64,000 nt of DNA from Labilibaculum euxinicum (GTDB lineage: Bacteria; Bacteroidota; Bacteroidia; Bacteroidales; Marinifilaceae). Under the pieces are notes generated by a model. It made no database searches, was not told the DNA's origin, and worked only from the letters and a program-made list of their open reading frames with translations. The position numbers and the translations under genes were made by a program. Positions within the stretch are counted from its first letter, which is position 1, and each line of letters opens with the position of its first letter. Positions 25,235 to 33,213 of the stretch are shown here, piece after piece. The stretch spans positions 372,001 to 436,000 of the forward strand of contig NZ_WTCR01000004.1 of assembly GCF_009795715.1 (NCBI RefSeq). Reading direction: 5' to 3'.

Positions 25235-27019
25235 ATGGAAAAGATAAAAACAGTAAAAGGCGGACAATTCTTAGTGAAAGAAACCAGTCCTCAGGATATT
25301 TTTATTCCTGAAGAAATTTCGGAAGAGCAAAAAATGATCATGGAAACTTGTCATGATTTTCAAGAAAAAGAAATTCTTCCTCTATTGGATGAAATCGACA
25401 GTCAGAAAGAAGGATTAATGACCTCCCTCATGGATAAAGCAGGTGAGTTAGGCCTTTTAGGCATTGCCGTTCCGGAAGAATACGGTGGTTTCGGTCAGGA
25501 TCTGAATACCTCGATGCTTAGTACCGAAATTATGGGAACCTACAGCTCTTTTGCTGTTGCCTACGCCGCACATGTGGGTATTGGCACCCTTCCAATTTTG
25601 TATTACGGAACCAAAGAACAAAAAGAAAGGTATTTACCACTGCTGGCAAGCGGTGAAGCCAAAGGAGCCTATTGTTTAACTGAACCCGGAGCGGGTTCGG
25701 ATGCCAATTCAGGAAAAAGTAAAGCCATACTTTCGGCTGACGGATCTCACTATGTTTTAAACGGGCAAAAAATGTGGATCACCAATGCCGGCTTTGCTGA
25801 CATCTACACCGTTTTTGCCAAAATCGATGATGATAAAAACCTTAGTGCGTTTATTGTTGAGAAAACGTTTAACGGTATCAAGCTCGGGCTGGAAGAAAAA
25901 AAGATGGGGATTAAAGGCTCATCGACCTGCATGATGTTTTTTGAAGATTGTAAAGTTCCGGCAGAAAATCTGCTTGGCGAACGTGGCGAAGGTTTTAAAA
26001 TCGCCTTAAATATTCTGAACAACGGCAGAATAAAATTGGCTGCCGCCGTTTTAGGTGCAGGCAAAAAAATAATTACCCATTCAATTACCTATGCCAATGA
26101 GCGCATACAATTCGGACAGGCCATTGCTAATTTTGGTGCCATACAATACAAAATTGCAGAACAGGCAATCCGAACTTATACGGTTGAATCGGCCATTTAC
26201 CGCTGCAGCAACGACATACAAAATGCAATGCTTCATTTACTTGAAGAAGGAATACCGAAAGAAAAAGCTGTTATTCAGGCTCAAAAAGAATTTGCTGCCG
26301 AAGCTGCCATTCTAAAAGTGGCAGCATCCGAAGCTTTGGACTATGTAACCGATGAAGGTGTTCAGATTTATGGCGGAATGGGCTACTCTTCCGAAGCACC
26401 AATGGAGCGCGCTTACCGAGATTCGCGTATCAATCGGATTTTTGAAGGAACCAATGAGATCAACCGAATGCTGATTGTTGACTTTTTATTGCGCAAAGCA
26501 TTCAAAAATGAATTGCCTCTTTTATCGGCAGCCCAAAACGTTGTGAAAGAATTAATGGCAATTCCTGAATTTGGCGAAGAAGATACATCTCTGTTGGCCA
26601 GAGAAAGCAAATTAATAGTCGGTTTTAAGAAAAGTGCCCTGTTAATTGCAGGAGCTGCGGTGCAAAAATTCATGCAAAAACTAAGCAGTGAACAGGAAAT
26701 ACTAATGAATATTTCTGATATCATTACCGATTGCTATCAGGCAGAATCACTTTTATTGCGCGTGAAAAAGCTGATTGAGTTAAAAGGCGAAGAAGCATGT
26801 ACAGAACAAGTAGCCATGTGTGAGGTCTTTTTTTATGATGCAGCCGATCGCATTCATAAAAATGCCAAAGATGCAGCAAATTCGATAACTCAGGGCGATG
26901 AATTAAGAATGATGCTTTTGGGTTTGAAGCGATTCACAAAACACTCCGGACTCAACAGCAAAGAAAAGCGCCGGTTAATCGCGGGTAAATTGATTGAAGA
27001 AAACAAATATTGTTTCTGA
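25235..27019 (+). CDS. acyl-CoA dehydrogenase (long, VLCAD/ACAD9-like)
   Basis: FAD enzyme for the first step of beta-oxidation. The ATG at 25235 (MEKIKTVKGGQFLV) gives 594 residues; a GTG at 25205 lies within the inverted repeat and is less likely. Seen are AYCLTEPGAGSDANSG (FAD/substrate signature 1), QIYGGMGYSSEAPMERAYRDSRINRI (signature 2) and the catalytic-base region FEGTNEINRM. About 180 extra C-terminal residues place it with the very-long-chain type. No electron-transfer flavoprotein genes are nearby, so its acceptor must be encoded elsewhere. Confidence 0.93.
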   Translation: MEKIKTVKGGQFLVKETSPQDIFIPEEISEEQKMIMETCHDFQEKEILPLLDEIDSQKEGLMTSLMDKAGELGLLGIAVPEEYGGFGQDLNTSMLSTEIMGTYSSFAVAYAAHVGIGTLPILYYGTKEQKERYLPLLASGEAKGAYCLTEPGAGSDANSGKSKAILSADGSHYVLNGQKMWITNAGFADIYTVFAKIDDDKNLSAFIVEKTFNGIKLGLEEKKMGIKGSSTCMMFFEDCKVPAENLLGERGEGFKIALNILNNGRIKLAAAVLGAGKKIITHSITYANERIQFGQAIANFGAIQYKIAEQAIRTYTVESAIYRCSNDIQNAMLHLLEEGIPKEKAVIQAQKEFAAEAAILKVAASEALDYVTDEGVQIYGGMGYSSEAPMERAYRDSRINRIFEGTNEINRMLIVDFLLRKAFKNELPLLSAAQNVVKELMAIPEFGEEDTSLLARESKLIVGFKKSALLIAGAAVQKFMQKLSSEQEILMNISDIITDCYQAESLLLRVKKLIELKGEEACTEQVAMCEVFFYDAADRIHKNAKDAANSITQGDELRMMLLGLKRFTKHSGLNSKEKRRLIAGKLIEENKYCF

Positions 27020-27104
27020 TAACAGTAGATCGTTAGATGTTAGGAATGAGATATTGGATGGATTTGCAATATGCCTCTTCTTAACCTTTACACCGAAATA
27101 TCCA

Positions 27105-27210
27105 TTGGGAAAAACACTCTTTTAAATGTAGAGGAACTTTTTAGTACTGGGAAAGCACTTTTAAGCATAGGGAATTCACTTTTAAGTACCGGGAATTTTA
27201 ATACCGGGAC
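27105..27210. repeat. 21-bp imperfect tandem repeats
   Basis: Units of the form ACTTTTAAGTACCGGGAATTT follow one another at a 21-bp period from about 27136 to 27198, with a degenerate unit before and a half unit after. Read on the minus strand they encode heptads such as FPVLKSE-FPMLKSA-FPVLKSS inside a 71-codon ATG frame (27088-27303). Whether this frame is expressed is unclear; codon periodicity with conserved Phe-Pro-x-Leu-Lys-Ser is suggestive but may only reflect the repeat unit. Confidence 0.55.
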
Positions 27211-27310
27211 TTGCTTTTTGACAGAAGGGTAAACCTTATAGTCCCAAACTAAATTCGTCACCTGAAACAGACGAGTTTTAATCCTCTCAAATAATATTAG
27301 CATATTAAAA

Positions 27311-27348
27311 AAACCTCCGCCAGCAAATCATCTTGCCCCCGGAGGTTT
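27311..27348 (-). terminator. terminator of the DUF6249-like gene
   Basis: On the minus strand AAACCTCCG (27348-27340) pairs with CGGAGGTTT (27319-27311), followed by TTTTTAATA. Confidence 0.75.
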
Positions 27349-27375
27349 TACTTTGACTATGATAGATAAAGAAGT

Positions 27376-27747
27376 TTACTCTTTTACTTTTTTGCTCATA
27401 ATTAAATAATACAACAAGAAACCAATTGATATCGAAACAAAAAAGATTCCGTAAGGCATTGCGCTATCATATTGCTTAAACATTGGATTTGAAGCCGCCA
27501 ACAATTCCATAACAATGAATCCAAGTCCGCCAAAAAATGCAACCAGGCCCCATTTTAAAGCTGGATACAAATCATATTTTACTTGTTTTTTTACTTCTAT
27601 TTCAGCATCTTGCTCCAAAATACCTGCTCTCTCGAAGTGTCCTGTTTTAATAATTTTACGCTTTAAAAAGTGTGCCGATAAAATTTTCACAAAGGTGATG
27701 ATACTAAAGAACACCACTGCCGCCATTAACAATTCTCCTAAATTCAT
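27376..27747 (-). CDS. small membrane protein, DUF6249-like
   Basis: A 123-residue protein with three predicted membrane helices: about 5-25 (LLMAAVVFFSIITFVKILSAH), 63-84 (ALKWGLVAFFGGLGFIVMELL) and 97-115 (MPYGIFFVSISIGFLLYYLI). The loop between the first two is charged (EIEVKKQVKYD). I recognise the outline as DUF6249, a Bacteroidota family without known function, sometimes found with ECF sigma factors; the sigma factor here is 1.8 kb away on the other strand. It is a single-gene unit with its own terminator. Confidence 0.7.
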   Translation of the reverse strand: MNLGELLMAAVVFFSIITFVKILSAHFLKRKIIKTGHFERAGILEQDAEIEVKKQVKYDLYPALKWGLVAFFGGLGFIVMELLAASNPMFKQYDSAMPYGIFFVSISIGFLLYYLIMSKKVKE

Positions 27748-28081
27748 ATTTAAAATTTTTAAGTTTCTGAATGTGTTTGCTCTATTAGACCATGGTGCTT
27801 AAAAGAATGTTGCAAAAAGTTTTTGTTTTTTACACCTCATTCCCCAGGACTTGTCCGAAAAATAAATCTTCACTCAAAAACTACCTATTGAGTGTATTTA
27901 TTATTTATAAATGCTAACGGGAACCCGAAGCAAAACCCACATCATTACCAACCTCAACGCAGAAGAAAATAAAAGACCTAATTTAAATTACAGAAATAAG
28001 AAAGATTAAAGGTGTGACTTTTACTATTAATTTATTTTTATCTTGCTAATCAAGATTTTATTAACCTTTCAACAGCCAAAA
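27748..28081. other. divergent intergenic region, no gene seen
   Basis: Between the divergent membrane-protein and SDR genes. A weak 6-bp hairpin (CACTCA/TGAGTG near 27873-27896) and otherwise AT-rich sequence. No repeat or coding frame of note. Confidence 0.5.
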
Positions 28082-29065
28082 ATGAAAGTATTATTTATAG
28101 GAGGTTCAGGAAACATAAGTACTTCATCCACCCAATTAGCCATTGAAAAAGGAATTGAAATTTATCACCTGAACAGAGGGAATACAATCCGGAAAATATC
28201 AGGCGCTAGAGTTCTGGTAGGTGATATTAATAAAATTAATGAGGTAACCGACCTGAAAAAACACAACTGGGATACTGTTGTAAACTGGATTGCCTTTACA
28301 CCAGATGATATTGAACGTGATATTGCCTTTTTTAAAGGAAAAACCAAACAATACATTTTTATAAGTTCTGCTTCGTGCTATCAAACACCTCTAAGTTACC
28401 CTGTAATTACTGAATCGACTCCTTTAAGTAATAATTTATGGGATTACGCTAATAACAAAATTAAATGTGAAGAGCGATTAATGAAAGCTTATCAGGAAGA
28501 AAATTTCCCTGTTACAATTGTGCGCCCTTCATTAACATATGATACTGTGATTCCTATTGCCATTGGGGGATTTAAAGAATATACAACTGCTGACCGAATT
28601 TTAAAAGGAAAAAGTATTATTATTCACGGCGACGGAACTTCATTATGGACTGTAACCCATTCTGATGATTTTGCAAAAGGATTGGTTGGCTTATTGGGTT
28701 TAACACAAGCCATAGGACATGCTTTTCATATTACTTCCGACGAAATTTTAAGTTGGAACATGATTTATAAAATTTTAGCTGACAGTTTAGGTTGTGAAGC
28801 AAAGGTGGTGCATATTGCTTCTGATTTTATTTGTAAAACAGAACCTTCTTTTACAGGAACGCTGCTTGCCGATAAAAGTGAAAGTGTCATTTTTGATAAT
28901 ACAAAGATCAAAACTTTTGTGCCGGAATTTAAGGCTGCAATCTCATTTTCCAATGGAATAAAAAGAACCTTAAAATGGCTGAATCAAAATCCGGATATGA
29001 AATTTATTAATCCTGAAACCAATGCCAAGATTGATAATATTTTAAATGCCTATAAGGCCTTATAA
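28082..29065 (+). CDS. NAD(P)-dependent epimerase/dehydratase-like SDR protein
   Basis: A 327-residue extended short-chain dehydrogenase/reductase starting at MKVLFIGGSGNIS (ATG 28082; an upstream frame to 28043 is not convincing). The glycine motif GGSGNIS binds the cofactor; YIFISSASCYQ takes the place of the catalytic Ser/Tyr region, and the usual YxxxK is not obvious (WDYANNKIKCE may supply it), as in CSP41-like and other atypical SDRs. VRPSLTYD is the conserved strand after it. Substrate unknown. No operon partner. Confidence 0.8.
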   Translation: MKVLFIGGSGNISTSSTQLAIEKGIEIYHLNRGNTIRKISGARVLVGDINKINEVTDLKKHNWDTVVNWIAFTPDDIERDIAFFKGKTKQYIFISSASCYQTPLSYPVITESTPLSNNLWDYANNKIKCEERLMKAYQEENFPVTIVRPSLTYDTVIPIAIGGFKEYTTADRILKGKSIIIHGDGTSLWTVTHSDDFAKGLVGLLGLTQAIGHAFHITSDEILSWNMIYKILADSLGCEAKVVHIASDFICKTEPSFTGTLLADKSESVIFDNTKIKTFVPEFKAAISFSNGIKRTLKWLNQNPDMKFINPETNAKIDNILNAYKAL

Positions 29066-29098
29066 TCCTTTTTCTAAAAGAGAAGGATAGGATGAGGA
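29065..29098 (+). repeat. partial copy of the dispersed repeat
   Basis: AGAGAAGGATAGGATGAG matches the right end of the longer copies at 29157-29294 and 30496-30633. The left part is missing. Confidence 0.5.
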
Positions 29099-29156
29099 AA
29101 TCAACTGTCCCGAATTTGCAATCTGGGATTTAGGATTTAAAATTCGTCAAAAAGAC

Positions 29157-29294
29157 CTCATCCCCCGGCCTCTTCTCCTAAAGGTGAAGGGGAGTCTCAC
29201 TCCAAATAAAGATTGGATCAACAAAATCTTCTTATTCTCACCAATAAAATTAAAGATGTGTTCTCTTCTCCTTCAGGAGAAGGATAGGATAGGT
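29157..29294 (+). repeat. dispersed ~138-bp repeat, copy A (upstream of ECF sigma operon)
   Basis: Shares blocks GTGAAGGGGAG, TCCAAATAAA, TGGATCAACAAAATCTT, GAAGATG/AAAGATG, and GAGAAGGATAGGAT with copy B in the same order and spacing; by eye about 80 percent of bases agree. CTCCTTCAGGAGAAGG forms a small hairpin near the right end. It contains no gene. Confidence 0.7.
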
Positions 29295-29350
29295 AGATCA
29301 ACAGATCAGTACCGGAATTGTTTTATATTTATTACTAATTGCTTTCGTGT

Positions 29351-29439
29351 GTGGGGTGCGTTAGGGGTAGAAGCGCATACCCCGCAGTGAGGTACGAACG
29401 AGGAGTAATAGCGGATGACCCGACCCGAAGGGGAACGCC
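29351..29439. repeat. GC-rich structured element before the ECF sigma gene
   Basis: An island clearly richer in G and C than its surroundings. GGGGTA (29364-29369) pairs with TACCCC (29378-29383); CCC-GAA-GGG forms another stem near 29424-29432; GCGTT (29358-29362) can pair with AACGC at the far end (29434-29438) to close the whole element. No reading frame. It looks like a palindromic repeat or a folded RNA, function unknown. Confidence 0.5.
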
Positions 29440-29509
29440 AAAAGAATGTGAAATTTAATTGCGATATCGTGCAACAAATAAATGAGAGTGCTTGTCTACT
29501 CCATCAAAG

Positions 29510-30091
29510 ATGAACGAAACCGAGCTGATACAACAAATATGTAATGGCAATCCTCAAGCTTTCCGATACTTGGTGAAGCAGTACGAGCGATTGGTGTTTC
29601 ATGTAGCCGGAAGATTGTTGAATCAGCAGGAAGATTTGGAGGATGTAGCACAGGAAGTTTTTATAAAAGTGCATCAAAAACTGCCTGAATTTAGAGGTGA
29701 TTCGAAACTTTCGACCTGGATTGCAACCATCGCTTACCGGGTATCGGTGAATCATTTAAAAAAGCGAAAGCCCGATGTAGATATTGGAGAATCGCAATAC
29801 GAATTGTTTCAACACAGCAGAGTTTCAGATGAAAATCCGGAGCAATTGACGCAGAAAAAAGAGTTAAAGGAGATGGTTCGGCAAATGGTTGACAGACTGC
29901 CGGCTCAATACAAAACGGTTTTGAGTTTGTATCATTTGGAGGAATATGGATACAATGAGATTGTTGAAATTACAGGGTTACCGGAAGGTACGGTGAAGAA
30001 CTATATTTTTAGAGCCCGGAAAATGCTGAAAGAAATGTTGGTGAAAAGCGAATTGAAAAGAGATTCAAGATATGATAGGAAAGAACTTTGA
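29510..30091 (+). CDS. ECF-type RNA polymerase sigma factor
   Basis: A 193-residue alternative sigma factor. Region 2 (about 20-85) has the core-binding and -10 recognition helices with DLEDVAQEVFIKVHQKLPEF and STWIATIAYRVSVNHLKKRK; region 4 (about 125-175) has the -35 recognising helix-turn-helix (LPAQYKTVLSLYHLEEYGYNEIVEITGLPEGTVKNYIFRARKML). There is no N-terminal domain of the primary type. ATG at 29510 preferred over TTG at 29492. It forms an operon with the membrane protein 15 bp downstream, its presumed regulator. Confidence 0.93.
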   Translation: MNETELIQQICNGNPQAFRYLVKQYERLVFHVAGRLLNQQEDLEDVAQEVFIKVHQKLPEFRGDSKLSTWIATIAYRVSVNHLKKRKPDVDIGESQYELFQHSRVSDENPEQLTQKKELKEMVRQMVDRLPAQYKTVLSLYHLEEYGYNEIVEITGLPEGTVKNYIFRARKMLKEMLVKSELKRDSRYDRKEL

Positions 30092-30106
30092 GATTTTAAT
30101 ACAGAT

Positions 30107-30493
30107 ATGAATATGAATTTCGAAAATGCTGAAGAAAACTGGAATTTTGATGAATTAAAACTGATTGATGAACTGCTTACCGAGAGTCTTGAGCAGGATT
30201 TTTCGGTTTCGATTCCTCAGGATTTTGCCGATTTAGTGACCGAAAAGGTGGAAAAACAAAAATCGGTTAAAGAGGCATTGCTGCGTATGTTAATGATGAC
30301 TTTAGGATATCTTGGCATTCCCGGAATCGCTTTTGGCCTGCTTTACTATTTAAAATCAGCGAAAGTGGATGTCATTCTCGAACTGGTTTTCACGTACAAA
30401 TATCCTCTTCTGTTTGGTGTGCTTTGTATTCTTTCGATTCAGGTAGCCGATGTACTGCTGCTGAGCCGCACAAAGGATCAATTGGAAGAATAA
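30107..30493 (+). CDS. membrane protein paired with the ECF sigma factor, possible anti-sigma
   Basis: A 128-residue protein with an acidic N-terminal cytosolic stretch (about 1-60; ENWNFDELKLIDELLTESLEQDF) and two membrane helices (about 62-84 and 94-115). Size, topology and place directly after an ECF sigma gene fit an anti-sigma factor, but no ZAS zinc motif (HxxxCxxC) is present, so the call is by context. Its regulon and signal are unknown. It is followed at 30496 by copy B of the dispersed repeat. Confidence 0.6.
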   Translation: MNMNFENAEENWNFDELKLIDELLTESLEQDFSVSIPQDFADLVTEKVEKQKSVKEALLRMLMMTLGYLGIPGIAFGLLYYLKSAKVDVILELVFTYKYPLLFGVLCILSIQVADVLLLSRTKDQLEE

Positions 30494-30495
30494 AA

Positions 30496-30633
30496 CCATC
30501 CCACAACCCCTTTTTCTAAATGTGAAGGGGAGCAGCATTCCAAATAAATACTGGATCAACAAAATCTTGTTTATACTCACAATTAAAATCGAAGATGCGT
30601 TCTCTTCTACTTCAAGAGAAGGATAGGATGAGC
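30496..30633 (+). repeat. dispersed ~138-bp repeat, copy B (downstream of ECF sigma operon)
   Basis: Same orientation as copy A, 1.34 kb away, so the sigma operon lies between direct repeats. The sequence after it (TTTGCAATCTAAG) also resembles that after the partial copy at 29065 (TTTGCAATCTGGG), so the full repeat may be longer. Confidence 0.7.
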
Positions 30634-30710
30634 TAATAGATGAAATTTGAAAATCCAAGTTTGCAATCTAAGCTTTGAGAATTTCAAACTTAAAATAGTT
30701 CAAAATAAAA

Positions 30711-30742
30711 TGGGGCAATCTGCTATTGGATTGCCCTATTTT
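30711..30742 (-). terminator. terminator of the small lipoprotein gene
   Basis: On the minus strand GGGCAATC (30736-30729) pairs with GATTGCCC (30720-30713), then CATTTTATTTTG. Confidence 0.7.
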
Positions 30743-30746
30743 TAAT

Positions 30747-31088
30747 TTATTTATTTTTTTCTGAAGTTTCCGTTTTGTTTTCTTCCACTTCTTCTTTAAA
30801 CGGTGCATCTGTTCCTATAAGCTGCCCCCCTTTGTAATCATCAGGATTTAAATAAATACCTGTTCTAATTACAGTTGACAGATAATTATAATTATAACTC
30901 AACACCACCATTTCATTGTTCTTCAAATCCAGCACTGTTTGCATTAAATAATCCTGAGTTCCCGATTGCGAAATAAAAACAGCATGCTTGGGCACGTTTA
31001 CATTAGGTGGTGGCGTAACAGTAGTTTGAGTTATTGCACAACTACCGGCAAAAATTGCTAAAAGAACAATAAAAAAAAGCTGTCTCAT
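30747..31088 (-). CDS. small lipoprotein of unknown function
   Basis: A 113-residue predicted lipoprotein: MRQLFFIVLLAIFAGSCAITQ with lipobox FAGSC (Cys17). The mature part has a Pro-rich linker (TVTPPPNVNVPKHA), a strand-rich core (FISQSGTQDYLMQTVLDLKNNEMVVLSYNYNYLSTVIRTGIYL) and a charged Glu/Lys/Thr tail. I do not recognise a family. It has its own terminator. Confidence 0.75.
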   Translation of the reverse strand: MRQLFFIVLLAIFAGSCAITQTTVTPPPNVNVPKHAVFISQSGTQDYLMQTVLDLKNNEMVVLSYNYNYLSTVIRTGIYLNPDDYKGGQLIGTDAPFKEEVEENKTETSEKNK

Positions 31089-31230
31089 TTGTTTTCGATT
31101 TAGTTATAAAATTAAAAATGCAAAATACTGATGCAAATATCCACGATTTCCCTTAGGTGATTGATACTCCATTATCTTTCTTTCTAATTTTAAATTTATG
31201 TAAAACATAAGAAAAAACCTAATCAATGAA

Positions 31231-31256
31231 AAATCCGATTCTTTCGAACCGGATTT
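31231..31256 (-). terminator. terminator of the glucosaminidase gene
   Basis: AAATCCG (31231-31237) and CGGATTT (31250-31256) form the stem; on the minus strand TTTTTC follows. The remaining 31089-31400 region holds only some short inverted words near 31298-31350 (CTTGTCATG, CTTGTCAGG). Confidence 0.65.
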
Positions 31257-31400
31257 AATTGTACCAATTTAATATCAACAGCCTGCTTAAAATATCAGCT
31301 TGTCATGCTCTGACTATATACAAGCCGTTCTTGTCAGGCTATGACTTGATTCTATAAGCACTATTTTATAAGATCAATTTTGATCTTAATTTGGTATTGC

Positions 31401-32336
31401 CTATCTCTTTTTATTTCTTAACCAGATTCTTTCTCCAGTATCGGGCTTGTAATTCTTATCTACTCCATTAAATCTTCGGATTCTCTTCAACCGAACTCCG
31501 TATTCCTGCGCAATACTATACAAGCTTTCCCCTTCTTTCACCCTGTGGAAATTATAACCTCTGGCTGCTCTTCCGCGCTTGTTGTGCAAATACAAACGTT
31601 GATTGAGCTGTAGAATATGATTTCTGGGAAGATCATTATACTTCAGAAGTTTCTTTCGGCTTACCCCTAAATTTTTCTCAATACTATAGAATGTATCGCC
31701 TTTTTTGGTGATTATATAATGTACTCCATTCGCAATTTCCAAGCGTGCTCCAAACGGATCAATTTCCAAATAGGAATCAATATCTGCCAGATCGGTTCCT
31801 GTAGGTTTTTCAATAATCAGATCTTCCCCTTTCCCTTTTTGATCAAGCTGATGCAAATTCTCCTCATCAATAATTTTTATCAATCGATGAGCATATTGAG
31901 GATCGGTAGCGTATCCTGCTTTTTTTAAGCCATGAGCCCAACGTTTGTAATCATTGGAACCATATTTAAACAGAAATGCATAACGCGAGCGGGTGGTTAA
32001 AAACTGAGAATGATCTTTATAAGAATCATAGGCATGATCATACTTTCTAAAACACTCATTTCTGCGGTCATCGTCCATTTTCATACTCGGACCGGTCCAG
32101 TCGTGACACTTAATTCCGAAATGATTATTGCCTTTTTTTGCCAGTATTGAGTTGCCGTTTCCGGATTCAAGTAAACCCTGAGCCAAAGTAATACTAGCCG
32201 GAATTCCTGTTCGCAGCATTTCGCGAACAGCTAAATCCTTATATTTTTCGATGTATTGTTTTCGGGTTAAGTCTTTTGCAAATACAGATGTACCAAGAAC
32301 AAAACTCAGTACGATATATAGGAAAACTCTCTTCAT
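31401..32336 (-). CDS. exported glucosaminidase with two LysM domains
   Basis: A 311-residue peptidoglycan hydrolase. A signal peptide (MKRVFLYIVLSFVLGTSVFA) is followed by a glucosaminidase domain (about 25-160) with SITLAQGLLESGNGNS, where the Glu is the likely catalytic acid, and NNHFGIKCHDWTG. Two LysM peptidoglycan-binding motifs follow at about 208-252 (HYIITKKGDTFYSIEKNLGV) and 263-309 (FHRVKEGESLYSIAQEYGV). It cleaves the glycan backbone at N-acetylglucosamine during wall remodelling. Layout is like Bacteroidota FlgJ/Bax-type enzymes. Confidence 0.92.
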   Translation of the reverse strand: MKRVFLYIVLSFVLGTSVFAKDLTRKQYIEKYKDLAVREMLRTGIPASITLAQGLLESGNGNSILAKKGNNHFGIKCHDWTGPSMKMDDDRRNECFRKYDHAYDSYKDHSQFLTTRSRYAFLFKYGSNDYKRWAHGLKKAGYATDPQYAHRLIKIIDEENLHQLDQKGKGEDLIIEKPTGTDLADIDSYLEIDPFGARLEIANGVHYIITKKGDTFYSIEKNLGVSRKKLLKYNDLPRNHILQLNQRLYLHNKRGRAARGYNFHRVKEGESLYSIAQEYGVRLKRIRRFNGVDKNYKPDTGERIWLRNKKR

Positions 32337-32656
32337 TCGCTTTAGGTTTTTTGAATCGTGTGTGAAAAATGGGAAATCAATCTATTTATGTATATATTAG
32401 TCGCGATTTCCAAAACAACCATAAAAATATAACAATCCTGTTATCCTCCGTTACTTTAAACAATTAATTTAATTAACAATCTGTTTCTGATGTATGGAAA
32501 CGCCTATTCTTGCTTGTTTATTATAATTATTGAAAAAATGTTTAAATTTCAGAAAGTATTGATTTAATTGCCGTTTGATAATGGATACAAGCTTCCATTT
32601 CTTTAAGCGGAAATACCAACAATTCGTAAAAACAATCTGAGCAAACAGAATAACAA
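32337..32656. other. divergent intergenic region, no gene seen
   Basis: Contains the promoters of the divergent glucosaminidase and cytidine deaminase genes, but no consensus box could be singled out. AT-rich and without notable repeats. Confidence 0.5.
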
Positions 32657-33142
32657 ATGAAGAAAACCCAAATAATTACAACTGTATTCGAATACGATTC
32701 GGTAGATGAATTACCTCTGGAAGAACAAGAATTGGTTAAAAATGCCAAAGAAGCAGCTCTCCGCTCCTATTCACCCTATTCAAAATTTAGTGTTGGAGCA
32801 GCCATTCTTCTCGAAAATGATGAAATCATTCAAGGAAATAATCAGGAGAATTCAGCTTATCCTTCCGGCCTGTGTGCCGAGCGTGTTGCCATGTTCTATG
32901 CCAATTCAAAATTTCCCGATTCAGCCGTTAAAGCAATTGCAGTTACTGCACGCACCAATGGCTCATTTTCAGGAAATCCGATTCCTCCATGTGGCTCTTG
33001 CCGACAGGTATTATTGGAAACAGAAGAAAGATTCAATCAGCCTATCAAATTGATTTTGTATGGTGAGAAAAAGATCAGAATTGTTGAAACCGTAAAAGAA
33101 ATGCTTCCCTTGTATTTTGAAAAAGAAATGCTGGATGAATAA
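32657..33142 (+). CDS. cdd: cytidine deaminase
   Basis: Deaminates cytidine and deoxycytidine to uridine and deoxyuridine in pyrimidine salvage. The 161-residue protein has the zinc site Cys73 with catalytic Glu75 (GLCAERVA) and Cys112/Cys115 (PPCGSCRQV), the three-Cys arrangement of the homotetrameric type. A short N-terminal extension (about 25 residues) precedes the core, common in Bacteroidota. It is a single-gene unit, closed by a hairpin shared with the gene on the other strand. Confidence 0.95.
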   Translation: MKKTQIITTVFEYDSVDELPLEEQELVKNAKEAALRSYSPYSKFSVGAAILLENDEIIQGNNQENSAYPSGLCAERVAMFYANSKFPDSAVKAIAVTARTNGSFSGNPIPPCGSCRQVLLETEERFNQPIKLILYGEKKIRIVETVKEMLPLYFEKEMLDE

Positions 33143-33146
33143 TAAA

Positions 33147-33195
33147 AAATGGCTAAATCATCTGCACTTGCTGACGATTTAGCCATTTATTTTTT
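33147..33195. terminator. bidirectional terminator between cdd and the pseudouridine synthase gene
   Basis: AAATGGCTAAATC (33147-33159) pairs perfectly with GATTTAGCCATTT (33176-33188). A T-run follows on the plus strand and an A-run precedes, so both convergent genes can use it. Confidence 0.8.
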
Positions 33196-33213
33196 TTTCA
33201 ACTGGTCTTTTGC

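Noticed and set aside
29492-29509. TTG start for the ECF sigma factor
   Set aside because: An ATG 18 bp downstream fits the family N-terminus; the TTG lacks any ribosome-binding site.
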